Shown piece after piece: positions 1-5,406 of a stretch of DNA of 5,450 nt. Where the stretch lies: positions 1 through 5,450 of the forward strand of contig JAUXBJ010000164.1 in NCBI GenBank assembly GCA_030619425.1. Reading direction: 5' to 3'. The position numbers were made by a program, and so were the translations under genes. This stretch comes from a bacterium. GTDB lineage: Bacteria > Zixibacteria > MSB-5A5 > GN15 > FEB-12. The notes beneath the pieces are model-generated. The model worked only from the letters and a program-made list of their open reading frames with translations. It was not told the DNA's origin and ran no database searches. The first letter of the stretch is position 1, and every line of letters starts with the position of its first letter.

Positions 1-2
1 AG

Positions 3-236
3 GGGCTGTGGATGCTCCACCCGAATCTCCAGGACTTCAACATCAACTGGTCCTCGGACAGCCGCTGGGTCACATACTCGCGCGGGCTCGAAACCCACAA
101 CAACGCGGTCTTCCTCTTCGACACCGAGGGCGGCACGCGCCACCAGATGACCTCGGGCTATTATTTCGACTTCGCGCCGGCGTTCCTATGGGACTCAGAC
201 TATACTCCTTGCCGCCGGCCGTCAAGGTTGCCTTGA
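3..236 (+). CDS. Tricorn-type protease (S41 family) propeller fragment, truncated at both ends
   Basis: The frame is open from the window edge (in frame from base 3), so the true start is outside. Readable residues run from GLWMLHPNLQ through SSDSRWVTYSRG, NNAVFLFDTEGG and HQMTSGYYFDFAPAF. This is the WD40/PD40-like beta-propeller blade pattern (W-S-x-D-S-R-W-x-x-Y-S, then N-x-x-F-L-F-D, then H-Q-x-T-S-G) of bacterial tricorn-like proteases, large S41/PDZ peptidases that degrade peptides. In that family the next residues after F-x-P-x-F are normally D-P-D-G-K-Y-L. Here similarity stops at the Phe codon at 183-185, and the rest of the frame to the stop at 234-236 is antisense homoaconitase sequence. 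The protease PDZ and catalytic domains are therefore absent. The family call rests on remembered family pattern, not on a search. The fragment is non-functional as it stands, or is an assembly artefact. A generic TolB-like propeller is the alternative. Confidence 0.6.
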   Translation, partial: GLWMLHPNLQDFNINWSSDSRWVTYSRGLETHNNAVFLFDTEGGTRHQMTSGYYFDFAPAFLWDSDYTPCRRPSRLP

Positions 237-2097
237 CGAAATCGATTGTCGCTTGGATGCCGGTCGCGACCGTCAGTTTGTCTGCGCCGAACTTCGCTTT
301 CAGGTCGCGCACCAGTTCCGGCGCCTCAATAGCAAGGAAGCCGTTGTTGATGGCGTTGCGCTTGTACGTTTCACTAAATGATCCCGCCAACACCAGACGT
401 ATCCCTCGATACTTGAGCGCCGTGGCCGCCTGTTCGCGTGAACTACCGCTGCCAAAGTTGAACCCGCCGACGAGAATGTCGCCATCGTTTGCTATCTTGC
501 CGAACTCCGGATCGTAGTTCTCCATGGCCACCGACGCTTGCTGTTCCGGTGTGAAATCGTCGAGGTAAGTGTACTTGCCGGGATAGATACCGTCGGTATT
601 CAAGTTGTCCTGATAACAGAAGAGCAGGTTACCTTCTATAGTCGCGGGGAACCCGTCGACTATCGAGACATCAGTCACGGCAGCCGCCGGTTTTTCATTG
701 GTGCGAATGTCAGCCCTGGGTTGCGTGTCGGTGAATGCCATCGGAGAGTCGATGTAGCCCGCGATCGCCGAGGCCGCCACTACCGCCGGTGAGGCCAGGT
801 ACGCTTCGGACGTCTTAGCGCCCATACGACCCTTGAAGTTGCGATTGGTGGCGGAGATACCTACCTCGCCATCTTTGAGCAATCCCTTGCCGAGTCCGAT
901 ACATGGGCCACAGCCGGGAATCAACGGTATGGCCCCGGCCTCCAACAGTGCCGACCAGTCGCCGCGCCTCTCGCTTTCGGCCTGCACCTCGCTGGAGGCA
1001 GCGGCGATGTAGAACTCAACGCCGTCAGCCACTTTCTTGCCACGCACAACTTCGGCCGCCTGCGCCAGATCATCGACGCGGCTGTTGACACACGACACGA
1101 GATAGGCTTTGTGAATCTTCAGCTTGCGCTCTCGCATCTGAGTGACCGGGGTCATGGTCTTGACACTGTGCGGTCCGGAAACATGCGGTTGTATCGACCC
1201 AAGGTCGAGCGTGACTGTCCTGGCATAGAAAGCGTCGGCATCCGGCTCGAGTTTATTCTCGCGAAGTGCTGTCAATCGATGACTGTTGAGGCGGGGATGG
1301 ATACGGTCGCCATCGGCGTCAGCATCGGCCGGCGCCCCGGCCGGCCCACGCTTCTCAACAAAAGCGATACGATTCTCCAACCAGCCCAGCGTGACATCAT
1401 CGACCGGAAAGACACCGGCCAGAGCGCCCCACTCGGTGGTCATGTTGGCAATCGTCAAGCGGTCGCTGAGCGACAGAGATGGGACGCCACCACCGCCAAA
1501 CTCGATGGCATGATTAAGCACCTCGTCCCGATTGAAAAAACCACACAGGGTGATGATAACATCCTTGCCGGTCACCCCTGGCTTGAGCTTTCCGGTCAGT
1601 TCGCACTTCACTACCGGCGGCGCCTGCCACCAGGTGCGACCGGTTGCCCAGATAGCGGCAGCGTCGGTGCGGACAATCGGTGTCCCCAGACAGCCGAGGC
1701 CGCCGTACATGTTGGCGTGACTGTCGGAAGCAACCACCATCATCTGCGGCCAGGCGTAGCCCTCTTCGCACATGATCTGGTGTCCGATGCCGCGTCCGGC
1801 GGGATAAAAGTCGATCCCCATTTCGCGCGCAAACGCTTCGATGCCCCGGTACTTGGCCAGATTTTCATCACTGGTATCCTGAACGCGGTGATCGAGCGCA
1901 AACATCGGCTGCCGCGGGTCGGCAATCTTCGTAGCCCCGATGCTTCTGAACTTGGGGATCACGGCCCCGGTGTTATCGTGGGTGAGGACGTGAGCCGGGC
2001 GGATCGACAGATAGTCGCCGCTCCTGACTATGTGACCGTCCGGCAGCCCGACAGCAAAGCGCTGGGCTATCTTCTCGATTAGGTTTTGTTCGTTCAT
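70..2097 (-). CDS. Lys4-type homoaconitase (aconitase superfamily), native C-terminus lost
   Basis: This is a single-chain aconitase-superfamily hydro-lyase that closely follows the fungal homoaconitase Lys4 pattern. That enzyme isomerises homocitrate to homoisocitrate in the alpha-aminoadipate route to lysine. Visible landmarks are THDNTG (39-44), FYPAGRGIGHQ (97-107), ASDSHANMYGG (123-133), TDAAAIWATGRTWWQ (144-158), the three [4Fe-4S] cysteines C336 (VSCVNSR), C396 and C399 (GCGPCIG), SATNRNFKGRMG (415-426), and in the swivel domain DNLNTDGIYPGKYTY (497-511) and FGSGSSREQAATAL (548-561). All catalytic motifs are present. Native similarity ends near residue 638. Residues 639-675 (Arg/Ser/Pro/Cys-rich) are antisense protease sequence, replacing about 20-25 expected residues. 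The start follows the HD gene by 8 bp, has no clear Shine-Dalgarno and may be translationally coupled. Substrate (homocitrate, citrate or isopropylmalate) cannot be fixed from sequence, so I give no symbol. Superfamily certain; Lys4 subtype likely. Confidence 0.88.
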   Translation of the reverse strand: MNEQNLIEKIAQRFAVGLPDGHIVRSGDYLSIRPAHVLTHDNTGAVIPKFRSIGATKIADPRQPMFALDHRVQDTSDENLAKYRGIEAFAREMGIDFYPAGRGIGHQIMCEEGYAWPQMMVVASDSHANMYGGLGCLGTPIVRTDAAAIWATGRTWWQAPPVVKCELTGKLKPGVTGKDVIITLCGFFNRDEVLNHAIEFGGGGVPSLSLSDRLTIANMTTEWGALAGVFPVDDVTLGWLENRIAFVEKRGPAGAPADADADGDRIHPRLNSHRLTALRENKLEPDADAFYARTVTLDLGSIQPHVSGPHSVKTMTPVTQMRERKLKIHKAYLVSCVNSRVDDLAQAAEVVRGKKVADGVEFYIAAASSEVQAESERRGDWSALLEAGAIPLIPGCGPCIGLGKGLLKDGEVGISATNRNFKGRMGAKTSEAYLASPAVVAASAIAGYIDSPMAFTDTQPRADIRTNEKPAAAVTDVSIVDGFPATIEGNLLFCYQDNLNTDGIYPGKYTYLDDFTPEQQASVAMENYDPEFGKIANDGDILVGGFNFGSGSSREQAATALKYRGIRLVLAGSFSETYKRNAINNGFLAIEAPELVRDLKAKFGADKLTVATGIQATIDFVKATLTAGGKEYSLSPIGTPARSRNNSPRSSGGACRPRCRRGRPRCCGFRARASM
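181..191. other. Breakpoint joining two convergent truncated genes
   Basis: The plus-strand protease similarity ends at about 185. The minus-strand homoaconitase similarity ends at the Ser-Pro-Ile-Gly codons at 184-195, with Gly at 184-186. Neither gene has its proper 3' end and there is no intergenic space, so one break explains both. It may be a real deletion or inversion junction, or a chimeric contig join. No transposon end or obvious repeat is visible at the break. Confidence 0.6.
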
Positions 2098-2105
2098 GCC
2101 GGTCG

Positions 2106-2639
2106 CTACTTGACCAACTCAAAGTCGATGAAGTCGGCGTGGTGGAAGATTATGCTCTCGGGCAAACGTTGTTCGCCGGCGCCCTCTTTGGAGTGAGTAG
2201 CGATGATATGCATAACCTCCGACGGCAGGCCGTGCTTGAAAGCCAAACCGACACCCGAAAAGGGGTGGCGGATGTGTCGTCCATAATCTGACTTCTGCGG
2301 TTGACCATCGACAATCTCGAACTCCAGAAGCTTGCCGACATCAGCCAACAGCGCTCCGGCAATCAGATAGTCGCGATTGACGGCCGTCTTGTTGGCGCCG
2401 TGAATCTCCTCCAGAACGTCGTTGCAGGCAATACACATCCGGCACACTGCGCGCACATGATCGATGAATGTTATCTTCACGTTCTCGGCCAGCAGCGTGA
2501 ACGGAATGCTGCGTAGTAACTTCTCACTCCAGCCCCTGAACTCGATAGCATCCTTCCAGCAGGCAATGACATTGTTCCTGAGTTTGTCGTCCGTTATCTC
2601 GCCGATTTCCGGCAGCAATCGCGTCACCAGATCTTTCAT
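2106..2639 (-). CDS. HD-superfamily protein with altered HD motif, operon partner of homoaconitase
   Basis: A soluble helical protein of 177 residues with no signal peptide or membrane segment. I chose the ATG at 2637-2639 because GTGAGG lies 5 bases upstream. The ATG at 2658-2660, which adds seven residues, has no good ribosome binding site. The fold is suggested by H61 in FIDHVRAV, GALLADVGKLLE at 95-106, RHIRHPFSGVGLAFKHGLP at 121-139, HIIATHSKEG at 144-153 and FHHADF at 165-170. HD-domain phosphohydrolases normally have L-L-H-D-x-G-K at the second site. Here the His is replaced by Ala99 while Asp100 and G-K remain, so classical metal-dependent phosphohydrolase activity is doubtful unless the other histidines (122, 125, 136, 144, 149, 166, 167) supply ligands. 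It ends 8 bp before the homoaconitase start, so the two are almost certainly cotranscribed. Role unknown; a regulatory, nucleotide-binding or metabolite-repair job is speculation. Confidence 0.82.
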   Translation of the reverse strand: MKDLVTRLLPEIGEITDDKLRNNVIACWKDAIEFRGWSEKLLRSIPFTLLAENVKITFIDHVRAVCRMCIACNDVLEEIHGANKTAVNRDYLIAGALLADVGKLLEFEIVDGQPQKSDYGRHIRHPFSGVGLAFKHGLPSEVMHIIATHSKEGAGEQRLPESIIFHHADFIDFELVK

Positions 2640-2644
2640 ACCGA

Positions 2645-2650
2645 CCTCAC
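2645..2650 (-). promoter_or_regulatory. Ribosome binding site deciding the HD protein start
   Basis: On the minus strand GTGAGG precedes the ATG at 2639 by 5 bases. The alternative upstream ATG at 2660 has only a loosely purine-rich leader. This favours the shorter 177-residue product. Confidence 0.6.
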
Positions 2651-2665
2651 TAACTCGCATTCATT

Positions 2666-2679
2666 CGGGACCATTCCCG
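2666..2679 (-). promoter_or_regulatory. Small hairpin in the operon leader
   Basis: CGGGA and TCCCG form a perfect 5-bp stem around a 4-base loop in the untranslated leader, about 27 bases upstream of the HD start codon. No U-tract follows, so it is not a terminator by itself. It could shape the leader RNA, but a stem this short may be chance. Confidence 0.25.
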
Positions 2680-2723
2680 TAAGGTTCCATCAGGCCATTT
2701 GACCTATCATCAACACCGCTCTG

Positions 2724-2733
2724 CCCATATGGG
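2724..2733. promoter_or_regulatory. Ten-bp palindrome at the presumed transcription start
   Basis: CCCATATGGG is a perfect palindrome just downstream of the -10 box, overlapping the predicted start site. A repressor bound here could block initiation. It is only a candidate operator: no regulator gene is in the window and the site appears once. Confidence 0.3.
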
Positions 2734-2738
2734 TGCCA

Positions 2739-2767
2739 ATTATATCAGCCTCGCCCAACGAAATCAA
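2739..2767 (-). promoter_or_regulatory. Sigma-70-type promoter of the HD-homoaconitase operon
   Basis: Read on the minus strand, TTGATT (2762-2767) is followed by a 17-base spacer and a perfect TATAAT (2739-2744). TG one base upstream of the -10 box gives an extended -10. Transcription would start near 2732, leaving a leader of roughly 90 bases before the HD start. The -35 box matches consensus at 4 of 6 positions. The position and geometry fit the only operon reading away from here. Confidence 0.65.
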
Positions 2768-2837
2768 CTGGATTCTGGGATAATCAGCGGGAACCTTAGG
2801 AAGCCGCATTGCCGTCAAAAGTAGTGGCCGCATCTGA

Positions 2838-2998
2838 GGGGCTTGTTGATAAACTCCAGAAGCCGTCATTGCGAGGTTGCCGCAGGCGACCGTGGCAATC
2901 TCAAATCGTTGGTAGACAGCGAGAGAGATTGCCGCGCCCCTCCGCCCGAGGCGGAGTCGCTCGCAATGACGAGGAAAGTGACTTTTTCAACAGACCCT
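2838..2998. repeat. MITE-like intergenic palindromic element with cloverleaf core
   Basis: The outer ends at 2838-2856 and 2980-2998 are imperfect inverted repeats, about 14 of 19 positions matching, sharing TGTTGA and AAA blocks. Inside is a core at 2864-2971. CGTCATTGCGAG (2864-2875) pairs perfectly with 2960-2971, and a second stem pairs GGCAATCTC (2894-2902) perfectly with 2925-2933. Between these stems sit two lateral hairpins. One is 2875-2881 with 2885-2891 (one G-T wobble); the other is 2940-2946 with 2950-2956 (perfect, 3-base loop). The layout is a four-way cloverleaf. CTGA occurs at both outer flanks (2834-2837, 2997-3000) and could be a short target duplication, although it overlaps the right arm by two bases. 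There is no coding capacity, so it would depend on a transposase elsewhere. Similar TCATTGCGAG...GCAATCTC repeats are, as I recall, scattered in many bacterial genomes. Confidence 0.72.
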
Positions 2999-3038
2999 GA
3001 AGATACGGTCACCACATAGTCCAAGTATCTGACGTTAC

Positions 3039-3059
3039 GTTCGGCCCTACAGCCCGAAC
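3039..3059 (-). terminator. Weak hairpin over the stop codon of the secreted protein gene
   Basis: GTTCGG (3039-3044) pairs with CCGAAC (3054-3059) around a 9-base loop that contains the stop codon. No run of U follows on the minus strand, so this is not a standard intrinsic terminator. The palindromic element just downstream may serve better to end or stabilise the transcript. Confidence 0.2.
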
Positions 3060-5131
3060 ATGTAGTCGATCAGCATCATCAGGTCGGATATATCCAGAAG
3101 CTGGTTCTTGTCCATGTCAGCCGTCTCGAGAAGTATCGGCGGTGGTCCGTGCTGGAAGTAGTAGTCTATCAGGTAAATCATATCCGCGATATCCACCTGG
3201 CCGTCGACGTTTACATCCCCAACCAGTAAACCGATCAGCCTTACCTGTCCGACTTCTGAGAATTCTGTGTCATCGGTAAACAGCCCCGAGACCGTGTAGG
3301 TGGCTACGGTGGTGTCATAGAGAGGCATGTAGTAGTCAATGAAGTCGTAGATACGTTCGGTGATCTCCATTACCTCACCGACAAAACCGGGATAATCGGA
3401 AATGATCGCGGTTGAAGTCGGTATCAGTGAATCATTTATGACGACAGTAGTCGGGTCGATATCGGCCACCGTGTGTCCATTATCGAAGTTGCCGAGGTAG
3501 ATTGTGGCATACAGAGTATCGATGTGATAAGCTTCCACCATCCACATCGGATCCGGGTCAATGATCGTGGTCACATCGAGCTGGCCTACCTGAACATTCA
3601 CTGATAGTTCACAGGTGTCGGCGGCGCAGTCATTCGTGGCCACGACCACAAATGAGTACAGGCCGGTGGTGTCAGCCTGGAAACAGAGTTGCCCGGCATC
3701 CCAGCTACCGTAGGACACTTCAACAACGTCGGCGTGGTTGATGTCCAAACTCAGGCAAGCCTCACCTGGATCGGCCAGGAACACGTATGGTATCTGGTCG
3801 GGACAGTCGATTGAGGGGAGTTCTATAATCGTGATATCCAGTTGGATATCGCAGGTATCGGCGTCGCATTGGGTCTCGGCAATCAATCGGAATTCGTGTA
3901 TCCCCGATTCAGTCAGGTTGACACAGAGTTGGCCGGTCGCCCAGACGTAGGTTCCCGATGGGCTGACGGTTACCGTCGCCGTATCCGGTGTGACGGCAAC
4001 CGGTAGGCAATACATCCCGCTGCCGCAGAGAGTGTCGACTATTGGAGCAGGACATTCGATGGCGACCGGCTCACCCTCGACAATCGTCACCCACCTGGTC
4101 GCCGAGTGCGTCTCGCCGCAGGCGTCGGTAGCGGTCACGACAACCTCGAACAGACCCGTCGTATCCGGCACGAAACAGATGTAGGGATCGATTTCCGAAA
4201 CGTAAATGTAACCGATGTTAGTGGTGGTATCGACGATGTTCTCATCCAGATCGGACAGACCGAAAGCCATACAGAGGGTCCCGTTGAGGTCGCACATGAC
4301 TCGGGTGATCGAATCCGGCGACATGGTTACGGTCGGCGGAGTGTTTATGATGGTCGTGACCGTGAAGCTACAAGTATCGGCCACTTCGGCAGCCCCGGCA
4401 ATCAACTCGATTTCAACATCGCCGTCGGCAAGCAAAGGCACGCACACCTGGTCACCATCGATATAGGCTGGCTCGCTGGCCGTGACCCACTCGGCATCGG
4501 CGGTATCGAAGGGAAAGCAGAGGGAACCTGGTTCGCACAGAAAAACGGCGGTGTCCCCGGGGCAGGTGATCTGCGGATTGATGACCTGCTCGCCGATTGT
4601 GTAGCAGTGCGGCCCGTCCCAACTAGGGAAGACAGTCGGTCCGGCCCATTTCCACACGCCCGAGGGCGGATAGTAGGCTGAGTCCAGGCAGATCTCGCCG
4701 CCGTTATAAGCGACATCAATCGGACCGATCTGAATCGTGAATGCTACATCGTCGAACCCGGCGGGAAAACCCGGCCCAAAAATTCTGAAGGCGCCGATTC
4801 CAACCGTGTCGGCGCCGACCCCATCGGCACTGAAGTGGCTGATGAAGAAACCACCATCAAACTGCGCCTTACCCAGCGTGCCGGTGGTATCGCCGACGAA
4901 TGAACCCCACTGGGCGCCGCTTGGGGAGTTCACGTGAAAACCGTGGTTGATGCCGCCGTGGGCGTCGTTATCTCCGGTCACGCGAATGTAGAAGGTTACA
5001 GGTACGCCCATCTGAAGTCCGTCGGTGGCATTGAGACCGTCAACATGGTCCAGCGACAATGACTGCCCCGCCGCAAAGCTGTATGACAATACTGTTATCA
5101 AACCGGCCAGCACTAATGCTCTTGATTTCAT
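3047..5131 (-). CDS. Secreted cysteine-rich Ig-repeat protein with C-terminal dockerin-type module
   Basis: A 694-residue exported protein with a Sec signal peptide (K2, R4, hydrophobic 5-19, cleavage about 20-22) and no lipobox Cys. Residues 25-178 form a beta-rich domain ending W-x-G-P-x-V-F-P-S-W-D-G-P-H-C. Four Ig/PKD-like repeats of about 80 residues follow (about 188-262, 265-351, 356-437, 438-516), recurring as C-P, L-C-L-P, G-Q-L-C, D-T-T-G-L-x-x-x-V-V-A-T and D-T-C. All 22 cysteines lie between 148 and 507. Residues 517-634 form a further beta domain. At 638-694 are two EF-hand-like calcium loops with flanking helices: D639, N641, D643, D647, D650, then D672, D674, N676, D680, D683. 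This is the type I dockerin layout. AGGAGG (5140-5145) sits 8 bases before the ATG, fixing the start. It probably acts at the cell surface or outside. No enzyme motif is seen; adhesion, matrix or scaffold roles are inference. Confidence 0.88.
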   Translation of the reverse strand: MKSRALVLAGLITVLSYSFAAGQSLSLDHVDGLNATDGLQMGVPVTFYIRVTGDNDAHGGINHGFHVNSPSGAQWGSFVGDTTGTLGKAQFDGGFFISHFSADGVGADTVGIGAFRIFGPGFPAGFDDVAFTIQIGPIDVAYNGGEICLDSAYYPPSGVWKWAGPTVFPSWDGPHCYTIGEQVINPQITCPGDTAVFLCEPGSLCFPFDTADAEWVTASEPAYIDGDQVCVPLLADGDVEIELIAGAAEVADTCSFTVTTIINTPPTVTMSPDSITRVMCDLNGTLCMAFGLSDLDENIVDTTTNIGYIYVSEIDPYICFVPDTTGLFEVVVTATDACGETHSATRWVTIVEGEPVAIECPAPIVDTLCGSGMYCLPVAVTPDTATVTVSPSGTYVWATGQLCVNLTESGIHEFRLIAETQCDADTCDIQLDITIIELPSIDCPDQIPYVFLADPGEACLSLDINHADVVEVSYGSWDAGQLCFQADTTGLYSFVVVATNDCAADTCELSVNVQVGQLDVTTIIDPDPMWMVEAYHIDTLYATIYLGNFDNGHTVADIDPTTVVINDSLIPTSTAIISDYPGFVGEVMEITERIYDFIDYYMPLYDTTVATYTVSGLFTDDTEFSEVGQVRLIGLLVGDVNVDGQVDIADMIYLIDYYFQHGPPPILLETADMDKNQLLDISDLMMLIDYMFGL

Positions 5132-5233
5132 CTTAGGTCCCTCCTGGGATCTTCTATTGTGTTAACTGTTGTTTCTCACCAAGCGTCCCGATTGCAGTAA
5201 TGGCGAACGCCCAATGCATTAATCCTTGCGGGC

Positions 5234-5261
5234 AATATAGGTATATGCAAGAGTATGTCAA
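5234..5261 (-). promoter_or_regulatory. Sigma-70-type promoter of the secreted protein gene
   Basis: On the minus strand a perfect TTGACA (5256-5261) is followed by a 16-base spacer and TATATT (5234-5239), which matches the -10 consensus at 5 of 6 positions. The start would be near 5227, giving a leader of about 95 bases that ends in a strong AGGAGG. An AATGCATT palindrome (5213-5220) lies just inside the transcript. Nothing else is recognised in 5146-5323. Confidence 0.62.
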
Positions 5262-5323
5262 GCGACTATGCCCACGCCGATAATCGGCCGACGGCCCGGC
5301 TCGACCCAGAACCGAGTGTTCCC

Positions 5324-5368
5324 GCAAAGTGATAATGTCCTATTAGAGCAAAGTAGAAATGTCCTGTT
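5324..5368 (+). repeat. Tandem direct repeats at the insertion sequence end
   Basis: Two 21-base copies at 5324-5344 and 5348-5368 are offset by 24 bases and match at 17 of 21 positions. Each has GCAAAGT, three variable bases, AATGTCCT, one variable base and TT. Iterated motifs like these are usual transposase binding sites at element ends. Confidence 0.6.
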
Positions 5369-5381
5369 GATAAGTTATAAT
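5354..5381 (+). promoter_or_regulatory. Possible transposase promoter
   Basis: A perfect TATAAT (5376-5381) lies 16 bases after a weak -35-like TAGAAA (5354-5359). The -35 overlaps the second end repeat, so bound transposase could repress its own transcription. The -35 match is poor. Confidence 0.35.
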
Positions 5382-5406
5382 GCCTTCCAAAAAGTAAGGG
5401 AGGATT

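Noticed and set aside
8..517. Plus-strand frame of 169 codons crossing the breakpoint
   Set aside because: It joins an out-of-frame reading of the protease to antisense homoaconitase, so it is not a real gene.
1310..1360. Ala/Asp/Gly-rich low-complexity stretch in homoaconitase (residues about 250-265)
   Set aside because: It lies in a linker region that varies in length and sequence in Lys4-type enzymes, so it is unlikely to be a special insertion.
1111..2082. Long plus-strand open frame of 323 codons opposite homoaconitase
   Set aside because: It lies fully antisense to a gene with unmistakable aconitase motifs and its translation has no recognisable domain.
2864..2971. Cloverleaf taken as a tRNA or structured RNA gene
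   Set aside because: The stem lengths (12 and 9 bp) and loops do not match a tRNA and no T-loop or CCA-like features are seen; a palindromic repeat explains it better.
2809..3000. Small plus-strand open frame of 63 codons over the intergenic repeat
   Set aside because: It is made almost entirely of the palindromic element and has no ribosome binding site.
4106..4681. Plus-strand open frame of 191 codons opposite the secreted protein
   Set aside because: Antisense shadow of the repeat-coding region; no ribosome binding site or family resemblance.
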